A stretch of DNA of 64,000 nucleotides from Reichenbachiella faecimaris (lineage in GTDB: Bacteria > Bacteroidota > Bacteroidia > Cytophagales > Cyclobacteriaceae): contig NZ_FWYF01000001.1 of NCBI RefSeq assembly GCF_900176375.1, positions 1,374,449-1,438,448 on the forward strand. Reading direction: 5' to 3'. The position numbers and the translations under genes are program-made. The number at the start of each line of letters is the position of its first letter. Positions within the stretch are counted from its first letter, which is position 1. The notes below the pieces were generated by a model. It was not told the DNA's origin. It was given only the letters and a program-made list of their open reading frames with translations, and made no database searches. This document shows, piece by piece, positions 45,963-53,756 of this stretch.

Positions 45963-48027
45963 ACTCCTAGCCTATTTCTACCCTACAGTTTTTATCCTTA
46001 TTTTTTTTACTGCGTGTAGTGAACAACCAAGACTAATCAAACATGGCAAACTGGTCTTGAATGTCAACGACCTGATGCAAACTAAGGTAACTTCACTACA
46101 TAGCGAAGCCAAGCCTTTTCTTGCTGATTTTTCAAGTTCAGAGACGCTACAGATTGGCACTCTTACGCTCAGTGAATTCAAACTGACCAATTGGGTTGAA
46201 AACATACTTAGTGGTGAAAAATCCGGCAAACAATGGATAATAACCGGTCTTGCACAAGGGGAAAATTTCAAAGTTGAGAAGAGAGTAACCATCACAGCAC
46301 ATGATGGTTTCGAAGATCTTTTAAGTTTTCAAGTGACCTATTCCAATCAAGGTGGTGATCTCCAAGTGCGTGCCTGGTCAAATCATAATTATGAAATTCT
46401 CAATCAACAAGACACCCCTCCGTTCTGGGCATTTCAGGGGAGCTCTACTAGCGAAAGAAAGGACTGGGTATTGCCACTAGCCCCTGGCTTCTACCAAAGA
46501 AATTATATGGGCATGAATGACAGTGACTATGGCGGTGGAATACCAGTAACCGATATCTGGAGAAAGGATGCTGGTATTGCCATAGGTCATCTAGCCCCTG
46601 TTCCCAAATTGGTGTCATTACCCACAGAAATCCCTTTAAATAATGAAAATGTGAAAATAAAAGTAACGAAAGAGTTCGAGCACCCCACTATATTTAAAGC
46701 TGGAGAATCGATCAAAACTATCGAGACCTTTGTTATGGTTCACTCTGGAGATTATTACAACGCTTTGTCAGTCTATTCAGAGCTAATGCAGTCCAAGGGC
46801 ATTAAAATGGCGGCCTCAGAAGGTGAAGCATTTGAATCCATCTGGTGTTCATGGGGATATGAAAGAACCTTTACCGCTCAGGAAGTCCTGGGTACGCTAC
46901 CCAAGGTAAAAGAACTTGGTATCAAATGGGCAGTTCTTGATGACGGTTTTCAAATAGCAGAAGGGGATTGGAACGCCAATCCAAAAAAATATCCTAGAGG
47001 GGATATAGAAATTAGAGAATTAGTAGATGGCATGCATGCCATGGGACTCAAAGCAAAAATTTGGTGGACACCCTTAGCCGCCGACCCCACAAGTAAGTTG
47101 CTCGCAGAACAGCCTGATATGCGATTGTTTCAAAGTGACTGGTCTCCACAGTTCATTACATGGTGGGATGCTTACTACCTTTCGCCCGTCAACCCAACTG
47201 TCATAGACCACACCCAAAAAGTACTAGATCTTTTTCTAAACAAATGGGACTTTGATGGTCTCAAAATGGATGGTCAGCACATGAATGCGGTACTTCCAGA
47301 CCACAATCCTGCGAGCGAATTAGACTATCCTGAACAATCAGTAGAAGGGCTACCAAATTTCTTTCAAATGATCTATGATGAATCCAGAAAAATAAAACCT
47401 CATGCGGTAATTGAAAATTGTCCATGTGGTACGTGCATGTCATTCTACAATATGGTCTCTATGAATCAAGCCGTTGCGTCAGACCCAAATTCGCTTTGGC
47501 AGATTAGACATCGCGGCAAAACATATAAAGCTTTGATTCCCCAGACCGCCTACTACGCAGACCATGTAGAACAAGTCAAAACTGATGGGAAATTCAACAC
47601 CAATTTTGCAACCGCACTTGGCGTAGGTGCCGTGCTTGGCACTAAATTTACCTGGCCAAAAGACAACCCCAACACAAAACAGGGTCAATATGTACTGACT
47701 CCAGAAAAAGAACTCATTTGGAAAAAATGGTTTGCTCTATACGATAAAATGATGCTATCCAAGGAAGGATATTTGGGTAACTTATATGACATTGGCTATG
47801 ATCTCCCCGAAACTCATGTAATAAAAAAAGGAGACTATCTGTATTTTTCATTTTACAATGAAAATTGGAGTGGTCCGGTTGAATTTAGAGGATTAGCTAC
47901 AGGAACAACATATGAACTTTACGACTACGCAAATGACCAGCCACTGGGAATGGTAGATATCAACCAATCTTCGCTAGATTTAGCGTTTTCTGATTACCTC
48001 CTTGTTCAAGCCAAACCCATAGAATAA
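45934..48027 (+). CDS. Clan GH-D (GH36-like) alpha-galactosidase / alpha-N-acetylgalactosaminidase lipoprotein
   Basis: A 697-aa protein with lipoprotein signal (YPTVFILIFFTAC). The N-terminal ~270 residues are a beta-supersandwich. A TIM barrel follows with WCSWGYERTF, WAVLDDGFQIAEGDWN, GLKAKIWWTPLA and WDFDGLKMDGQHMNA. The Asp of LKMDGQ is the likely nucleophile, as in GH36 LKWD. VIENCPCGTCMSFY and VASDPNSLWQIRHR follow, where the Asp of ASDP is a candidate acid/base. C-terminal beta domain to the end. GH36 contains alpha-galactosidases and alpha-GalNAcases, and the GalNAc-type operon suggests the latter. It probably sits in the periplasm or outer-membrane leaflet. Last gene of the operon. 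Confidence 0.83.
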   Translation: MKMQRKSWIRLLAYFYPTVFILIFFTACSEQPRLIKHGKLVLNVNDLMQTKVTSLHSEAKPFLADFSSSETLQIGTLTLSEFKLTNWVENILSGEKSGKQWIITGLAQGENFKVEKRVTITAHDGFEDLLSFQVTYSNQGGDLQVRAWSNHNYEILNQQDTPPFWAFQGSSTSERKDWVLPLAPGFYQRNYMGMNDSDYGGGIPVTDIWRKDAGIAIGHLAPVPKLVSLPTEIPLNNENVKIKVTKEFEHPTIFKAGESIKTIETFVMVHSGDYYNALSVYSELMQSKGIKMAASEGEAFESIWCSWGYERTFTAQEVLGTLPKVKELGIKWAVLDDGFQIAEGDWNANPKKYPRGDIEIRELVDGMHAMGLKAKIWWTPLAADPTSKLLAEQPDMRLFQSDWSPQFITWWDAYYLSPVNPTVIDHTQKVLDLFLNKWDFDGLKMDGQHMNAVLPDHNPASELDYPEQSVEGLPNFFQMIYDESRKIKPHAVIENCPCGTCMSFYNMVSMNQAVASDPNSLWQIRHRGKTYKALIPQTAYYADHVEQVKTDGKFNTNFATALGVGAVLGTKFTWPKDNPNTKQGQYVLTPEKELIWKKWFALYDKMMLSKEGYLGNLYDIGYDLPETHVIKKGDYLYFSFYNENWSGPVEFRGLATGTTYELYDYANDQPLGMVDINQSSLDLAFSDYLLVQAKPIE

Positions 48028-48204
48028 TATTCTATCCTTAAAGAAATATATGATACACAGTTACTTTTACAACGGCAAGATATCCAAGCATTTGACTTCT
48101 CTAGCTACTTCACAAACCAACTTCAACTCACCTAACTATCACACTAAAATGACTTTCTAAAAAAAACATCTGCCAATTCAAGAAAAAATCGCTGCGATTC
48201 TATC

Positions 48205-48238
48205 ACAAAAAACCGAAAAAAAATCCCTTCGGTTTTTA
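48205..48238. terminator. Bidirectional terminator
   Basis: AAAAACCGAA / TTCGGTTTTT hairpin with a 10-base A-rich loop. It lies after the rightward aga operon and downstream of the leftward relic. Confidence 0.65.
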
Positions 48239-48259
48239 CCAATTTAGAAAATGATAGTG

Positions 48260-48615
48260 TTAATCAATAATTAACCATTGCTTAGATAACTCAAGACTAG
48301 TGTAATCTTCACCCTCGTTTGTCAGATAACCATACTCTTCCCTACCATCTGCTCCAGCAGATTCGTGCGCTTCCGGTGAGTAGCCAGTAGTTGCACCTCC
48401 ATCACTATTTAGATACATTTGTGCAAATCCATACAGGGCATATCCCCTTCTACATAGAAATAAATATAAGCTAAGTCTGATGCGGCTTTTACCATTGAGA
48501 CAACTCCTGTATTGTCAGAATTTCTTTCTGCCAATACCAGCACAGCATCCCAATCTGAGAAATCTCTATCAATCAAAATTTTAAAAAACTTTTCCCATAA
48601 TTCTATTATTAACAA
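48260..48615 (-). pseudogene. Frameshifted CBM9-like module relic
   Basis: From 48615 leftward the frame reads ILIDRDFSDWDAVLVLAERN ... MVKAASDLAYIYFYVEGDM, which parallels IDGDLSDWDDVIAIASIGTG in the lipoprotein at 39874. After a frameshift near 48420 the next frame continues MYLNSDGGATTGYSPEA and GADGREEYGYLTNEGEDY, the matching middle of the module. It stops at 48260. It has no signal peptide and lacks the C-terminal third. It is the remains of a paralogous surface glycan-binding protein. Its upstream region still carries two TTTACGAAA sites. Confidence 0.78.
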
Positions 48616-48635
48616 TATTTTGTAATTATTAATTA

Positions 48636-48669
48636 GTTTACGAAATCATATTAATAGTTTTACGAAAGT
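48636..48669 (-). promoter_or_regulatory. Paired DeoR-type operator-like sites upstream of the relic
   Basis: TTTACGAAA occurs at 48637-48645 and 48659-48667, about two helical turns apart. Read on the minus strand the second is GACTTTCGTAAAA, nearly the palindrome ACTTTCGTAAAGT found upstream of the intact paralogue at 39814. Confidence 0.4.
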
Positions 48670-48842
48670 CAATAATAAGATTTAATTGAAAATGATGCAT
48701 ACACATGTTAAATTACTTTCGATTTACATCAAAATATTAAAACTGGGAACAGAATTTTTCTTTAAAAAAGTTTCGATTATGTGCCAGTAAATTTCTCGGC
48801 AAAAAATTAACATACATTTGCCATCTATTGTCTCGTAATCAG

Positions 48843-49724
48843 TTATTCTGAATCAACCGCCAACAAAACAGCAGCTACTACTGCCAGGCCTATGGCACCC
48901 AGCTTTATACTACCTGGCATTACACTTAAGAAAATCATCGCAATTATTGATGTCATCAGGGGCGCACCCGCATTGGTGAGAGGTGAAACCACTATGGCCT
49001 TGCCATACCTGAAAGCATAAACCAAACTTAATGCGCCTACGGAATTCAATACCTGAATTCCTGCTGCCAAGTACATACCATCAGCTCCCCAATTGATATC
49101 TTGCTGGAAATCAGTCATTAATAAAGCTACTGGTATAATAAGCAAGCCTGAGAGCATCATATAGAAAAATATACTTTCGGCTTTCATGGACTCATTAGAG
49201 ACCTTCATTACATAGGCTTGCAAGCCCCAAGCGGTCAAAACCAGTACGGCCATTGTGAACCAAGCTGACTCACTGATGTCCGTTTTCGAACCTTGAGAAT
49301 ACTCAAAAAGCGGCAATGCGATAAGTGCGAAAACAATCCCCAGACTTCCCCATTTCCCAGTACGCTCTTTTAAAAAAAAGAAAGATAACACGATGGTAAT
49401 AACTGGCGACAATGAAATAATCGGAAAAATAAGATAAGCGGGTCCGATTTTCACTGCATGAAAAAGAAGCATCTGACCACCTGCCCCCAGCAAACCTATT
49501 GCAACACCTAAAAAGATCGATTTCTTGTCACATTCCAATTTCCAGTTTACCATTTTCAGCACGATAAGCGCTGGCGGAACCATGGTCACTGCCCAAACAC
49601 AATACACCAATGTTGAGGGAAACCCATTTTCGGTAGGAATGCCTGTAAAAGCACCCCAAATCCCCCAAAAAACAGTGGTAATAATGGCATACGTAAACCA
49701 TAATTTCGAATAACCCGCCTTCAT
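48843..49724 (-). CDS. DMT-superfamily (EamA/RhaT-like) sugar permease
   Basis: A 293-aa protein with about ten membrane segments in two repeats (WGIWGAFTGIP ... LIFPIISLSPVITIVLSFFFLKER; LTAWGLQAYVMKVSNESM ... VVSPLTNAGAPLMTSIIAMIFL). This is the drug/metabolite transporter fold, which includes sugar and amino-sugar uptake carriers. It is 62 bp downstream of the GH109 gene in the same direction, so it probably imports the monosaccharide released by that enzyme, GalNAc by inference. No other inner-membrane sugar carrier is visible in the second locus. Confidence 0.85.
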   Translation of the reverse strand: MKAGYSKLWFTYAIITTVFWGIWGAFTGIPTENGFPSTLVYCVWAVTMVPPALIVLKMVNWKLECDKKSIFLGVAIGLLGAGGQMLLFHAVKIGPAYLIFPIISLSPVITIVLSFFFLKERTGKWGSLGIVFALIALPLFEYSQGSKTDISESAWFTMAVLVLTAWGLQAYVMKVSNESMKAESIFFYMMLSGLLIIPVALLMTDFQQDINWGADGMYLAAGIQVLNSVGALSLVYAFRYGKAIVVSPLTNAGAPLMTSIIAMIFLSVMPGSIKLGAIGLAVVAAVLLAVDSE

Positions 49725-49786
49725 TTTGTTGATTATTAAATGATAAAAAAGTACTCTCCAATCTAAAACTAAATATTTGCTTACAC

Positions 49787-51139
49787 CTAAAAAGCATCAT
49801 CGAAGCCAAAGATTGGCTTTCTATGAACCCATTTTCCGTTCGTGAAATCAGGAAATTCCTGTGGTTCGCTTCCTCTTGCAATAGATTGTTCACTCAGACA
49901 AGTTACGGAGGACCAAGAGACACAATCGTACACATCCAAAGGCATTTCTTTGCCTTGTTTTAGGGCTTCTACAAATGCATGAAGGACAAAGAAGTCCATT
50001 CCACCATGACCAGCTCCTTGAGTATCGTTTTCATGCTTCTTCCACAATGGGTGATCATATTTTTTCATGTAATTATCTGCATTTTCCCATTCATGTGGCC
50101 TGCTTTTCCCTTCAATATGAATAGAATTATTTATATCCATCCATAGCCCTTTAGTACCCTGAACCCTAAAACCCAATGAATACGGGCGAGGTAAACTTGT
50201 ATCATGAGTAAGCATAATGCTCTCACCATTGGCACATTTTATCATAGTATTTACAATATCGCCAAGTTTAAATTCGATATTGGCATTAGGATGGTTGGCA
50301 CCTCCGTTGGGATGATTTACAATATAATCATGTAAACCTCTGGCCTTACTAGCAGTGGAAGTCAGTGACACAAAGCGATTGCCTCTATTATTGTTGATAT
50401 ATAGCCCGGCCGGGCCTAGTCCGTGCGTTGGATACAATTCACCGTTTCGTGAAACAGAATGCTGAGTTCTCCATTTGGCTTCGCTATAGCCTTTGTCACC
50501 GAATTCTACTCCGCCGCCATATAGCTGTTTACCGTTGTTAAATTTGACCGCTCTGAGATCATGTTCATATCCGCCTTGTAAATGAACAATTTCACCGAAC
50601 AAATTTTCTCTTACCATACCCAAAACTGCCATTACATCTCTACGATAACACACATTTTCTAGTATCATAAACGGGGTATTTGTAGACTCATATGCCTCTA
50701 CCAAATCCCAACATTCTTCTATCGAAAATGCGCCTGCTACTTCCAATCCAGTTGCCTTGCCCGCCTTCATGGCATCCACTGCCATTTTGGTATGCCATGT
50801 CCATGGAGTAGAAATAATAACCCCATCCACATCTTCTTTTTCCAACAGGTTCTTGTAATCTAACTCCCCTTTTCCATAAGCAACAGGCGTCTTTTGCCCT
50901 GCCTTTTTTACCAACTCCTGTGCATTAGTCAACGCATCCCGATCAATATCACATACCGCCGTAATTACCACATCCTTTCTTTGTAGGGCTACACTAAGTT
51001 GGCCTGCCCCTCTAGCACCTACACCAATAAAGGCCAATTTAAGTTGAGATTCACGCTGCTTCGAAAATGATGCCATTGGCGCCACCATTGACAAAGCCGT
51101 AGTAGCGGCTGCTTTACCCATAAACTCCCTTCTATTCAT
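49787..51139 (-). CDS. GH109 alpha-N-acetylgalactosaminidase-like (Gfo/Idh/MocA fold, Tat-exported)
   Basis: A 450-aa protein, the usual GH109 length. The N-terminus MNRREFMGKAAATTALSMVAP is a twin-arginine signal. The NAD-binding Rossmann motif is FIGVGARGAG. GH109 blocks are VCDIDRDAL, IISTPWTWHTKMAVDAMKAG, EVAGAFSIEECWDLV, YPTHGLGPAGLYINNNRGNRF and GAGHGGMDFFVLHAFVEAL. GH109 enzymes use bound NAD+ in an oxidation-elimination-reduction cycle and release terminal alpha-GalNAc. Many Gfo/Idh proteins are not glycosidases, but THGLGP with GHGGMD and the aga operon next door support GH109. It should act in the periplasm as a folded, cofactor-loaded Tat substrate. Confidence 0.88.
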   Translation of the reverse strand: MNRREFMGKAAATTALSMVAPMASFSKQRESQLKLAFIGVGARGAGQLSVALQRKDVVITAVCDIDRDALTNAQELVKKAGQKTPVAYGKGELDYKNLLEKEDVDGVIISTPWTWHTKMAVDAMKAGKATGLEVAGAFSIEECWDLVEAYESTNTPFMILENVCYRRDVMAVLGMVRENLFGEIVHLQGGYEHDLRAVKFNNGKQLYGGGVEFGDKGYSEAKWRTQHSVSRNGELYPTHGLGPAGLYINNNRGNRFVSLTSTASKARGLHDYIVNHPNGGANHPNANIEFKLGDIVNTMIKCANGESIMLTHDTSLPRPYSLGFRVQGTKGLWMDINNSIHIEGKSRPHEWENADNYMKKYDHPLWKKHENDTQGAGHGGMDFFVLHAFVEALKQGKEMPLDVYDCVSWSSVTCLSEQSIARGSEPQEFPDFTNGKWVHRKPIFGFDDAF

Positions 51140-51176
51140 ATATCAAGTATTTTAAATAATAAACTAAAAGCAATTT

Positions 51177-51196
51177 AACGAAAGTTTATGAAAGTT
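51177..51196 (-). promoter_or_regulatory. Candidate DeoR-type operator upstream of GH109
   Basis: AACGAAAGTTTATGAAAGTT carries two YGAAAGT half-sites exactly 10 bp apart. On the coding strand these read ACTTTCAT-AAACTTTCGTT, matching sites near the other genes of the locus. Confidence 0.45.
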
Positions 51197-51297
51197 TTAA
51201 ATATTTTGTTTGCTTTGTAATTAAGTAAATAACGAATCGTTTCGCTCAACTATGAACTTATCTTCCGTTAATGCAAAAACAAATGGCTTAATAAGTA

Positions 51298-52149
51298 GTG
51301 TGCCCTAACCTCGCCGTTAATATATATGCTACTATAAAGAAGGTAACAAAAGGGACTCCCAACAGAATACTCACTGAGCAAAGATTTCCTGATGGCAAAG
51401 GGATCCTGTCGCAATGGCATTGGCGGAATTGGGATTGATGTGACTTTAATAGGATTTTGGAGATTCGTATCTGGCGAATGGATAAAGGATCAATGTCAAA
51501 ACCATTACCCATCGATTGCAGTGGATGGCCTAATATTGAGCGGTGGTCTAGGACTTGCTAGACCTACAAAACTTCTGACGATTTTGATCATACCGAACTA
51601 CTTGGAACAGGTTCTGAAATCACTCACACTAATCAACAACAATTCTATTTGAAAATAGAGTTGTTACTGGACAATAAGAGCATCGCTGTATGTAATGGCT
51701 CCTGGCCGTAAGGCGCTCATCCCGATGGTCATAAGAATATCATTCAGCTGGCCAAAAGGCATGAGTAAAAGTTTTTCTGGACTGCACTGGTTCTCATCTT
51801 TACAAGGCCTTGACTGCCAAGTCTTTTGGTATACATCTGAGTAGCAAGGAAATTTTAGACTTTTTTCATCACCAGAACTTTGAGCAGGCAAAACAGGTGA
51901 TTTTGACGCATTGCGATCATGCCTATGTAACTGATGGTTCTAATAGATTATATGCATGTACGTCCTCGCAAAAAGTTAATGTGAAAATTGAGCTTGAATT
52001 AATAATGAGCACTGTTGCGCTAGAGATTGTTTGCTGGTTGGGATAGTGGCTGGTCTTTATTGGACATCGCCAAAATTGCTGCTGCTGCAGGATCGGCTAA
52101 TTGCATTAGATAAGAATTGGGCATGCTGCACTTAGATGATGTGCAATAA
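51298..52149 (+). pseudogene. Decayed LacC/FruK-type PfkB sugar-phosphate kinase
   Basis: Reading across several frames recovers a PfkB kinase in correct order. CPNLAVNIYATIKKVTKGTP then NRILTEQRFPDGKGI is the N-terminal sugar site and GGKG equivalent. GIDVTLIGFWRFVSGEWIKD follows. TELLGTGSEIT and IELLLDNKSIAVCNGSWP correspond to the GSLP region. LTAKSFGIHLSSKEILDFF, AYVTDGSNRLYAC, and WSLLDIAKIAAAAGSANCIR end the protein. Frameshifts and stops separate the segments. The LacC/FruK branch phosphorylates tagatose-6-P or fructose-1-P, so it once probably served the same pathway as the intact kinase at 43101. Confidence 0.75.
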
Positions 52150-52201
52150 AGACATGTCGAAATACGCAACTGACAATATAAAACAGCTGGCAAAAGAGAA
52201 A

Positions 52202-53722
52202 TCAATTGGTATACAATTTCATATTTCCCAGATTTGTCATCAAAATACATAACCCTTCTGGACTATTAAGCTTGAATGAAAAAAAACTTTTAGACTCTAT
52301 TTCATTCTCTTTAAAGACTATTTTACCGTGCAACGTGTAAACATATACTTCCTTAAAAAAACCTTGCTTTGCTGTTAATTTTATTCGCCCGCTATCCATA
52401 GATATGGAATAGTTCGAATCCAATAATTCATTGACTCCTAATACTTCTGAAGGCTCATACGCATACGGCGTATTCTCTGTTCCATAATAAGATATAGTCT
52501 GCGTTTCTAAAATTTGATCGCTTTCAATAGTTAGTACCGGATCGTTGCTTCCAGCGGCTACGTTGCATACAATGGTATGACCTGGCAACAGTAGTTTAAG
52601 GCTCTCAGAAGCCCTCACTCCATTCACTGTAACAAAAGCATCACTATAGAAAGGTGCCACACCTACATTTTCTACTTCTACTACTGAGTGCCCCTCACCA
52701 GATTTAAATGAATTTATCTTAAACTTATACCCCATATATCTACTGGCCTCTGCTATGCGTTCGATAGATTGATATTGCGTCTGATCATTGCCCAAAATAT
52801 AGGACATATGAAAACGCTCAACAGCACTTTCAAAGGACTCTCCATATGCCCCTGTATCAGGAATCAGTACACTTTGTTGATCGTACGTTGAATAGTAGCT
52901 GAACTCCCCTCCAGCAGGTGCCCATTGGTATCTATTTCTATCAAAAAAATTCCAGCTTGATTCATTATAATTCGCGTGGTCTTTGTGCATAAAAGAATCA
53001 TCAAAAAGGCCAAAGTTAATGTCCTTCAGTTCAGATTTGGTTTCGAAAGGAGAATATGCTGCACCAGCCGCATCAATTGAAATACTCCAAGTTGTACTCA
53101 CAAAAACAGATGCCATTTTATTAAAAAATTCTTCTTGATATTCCATACTTGGAAAAGTCTCACCCAAGACAAAAGGGCCATCATAGATATGGTACTCAGC
53201 CCAGAGGCCAAATCCCGTCTGCACAAATGCTAACCTCGGATCTTGATCATAGTTGGCGGCAAATTTCTCATAGAAGTCCAAAATACATCGTTGCAATTCT
53301 TCATGAGTCCAATCTGGAAACCATGTAGTGTTTCCTTCAGAAATACCCTGGGTTTCTTCATAGTCACTGAGATCTTTAATATACTGAGGCACCGTGGTTG
53401 TCTTTCCAGGGTAGGAGAACCTAAATCTCAAAACAGCTTGATGATTTCGGCTAGCGATCTCATCCAACAGTTCTTCCACCACGATCCAATCGTAAGTATC
53501 CTTCGCAACAACCACTTCCGCATAGCTCATATACGAATATTCCAGTGAGATCACATCTGTATTGATTTTACTATTTGTTGGCCAAAGCACAATCCCAGTC
53601 ATGGGCTGTACACCAGATATATCTTGATCGATTGTTATCTGCTTTAGATTTTGTCCTATCGAAACACATACAATTAAAAATACTGTAACTCCAGTTATTA
53701 ATAGTTTTTTCACGAAATTCAA
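52202..53722 (-). CDS. Secreted DUF4832-type protein, putative glycosidase-like barrel
   Basis: A 506-aa protein with a signal peptide (ends CVSIGQ). The body looks like a TIM barrel of the DUF4832 type. Blocks are LEYSYMSYAEVVVAKDTYDWIVVEELLDEI, AVLRFRFSYPG, AFVQTGFGLWAEYHIYDG, FGLFDDSFMHKDH and GGEFSYYSTY. GLWAEYH aligns with GAWGEWY of the next gene and GTWGEWY at 56171, so the Glu in W-x-E is conserved in all three. The C-terminus (~430-506, YSISMDSGRIKLTAKQGF ... VYVYTLHGKIVF) resembles a degenerate type IX sorting domain. It has no NPERG motif and is the most divergent of the three. I know of no established function. The context suggests cutting the locus polysaccharide. Confidence 0.72.
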   Translation of the reverse strand: MNFVKKLLITGVTVFLIVCVSIGQNLKQITIDQDISGVQPMTGIVLWPTNSKINTDVISLEYSYMSYAEVVVAKDTYDWIVVEELLDEIASRNHQAVLRFRFSYPGKTTTVPQYIKDLSDYEETQGISEGNTTWFPDWTHEELQRCILDFYEKFAANYDQDPRLAFVQTGFGLWAEYHIYDGPFVLGETFPSMEYQEEFFNKMASVFVSTTWSISIDAAGAAYSPFETKSELKDINFGLFDDSFMHKDHANYNESSWNFFDRNRYQWAPAGGEFSYYSTYDQQSVLIPDTGAYGESFESAVERFHMSYILGNDQTQYQSIERIAEASRYMGYKFKINSFKSGEGHSVVEVENVGVAPFYSDAFVTVNGVRASESLKLLLPGHTIVCNVAAGSNDPVLTIESDQILETQTISYYGTENTPYAYEPSEVLGVNELLDSNYSISMDSGRIKLTAKQGFFKEVYVYTLHGKIVFKENEIESKSFFSFKLNSPEGLCILMTNLGNMKLYTN

Positions 53723-53756
53723 GAATGCTTATGGTAAACAATGAAAACCCTTTCTT

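Noticed and set aside
51288-52250. Several short frames on both strands between GH109 and the DUF4832-type gene
   Set aside because: They are pieces or shadows of one decayed rightward PfkB kinase and not separate genes.
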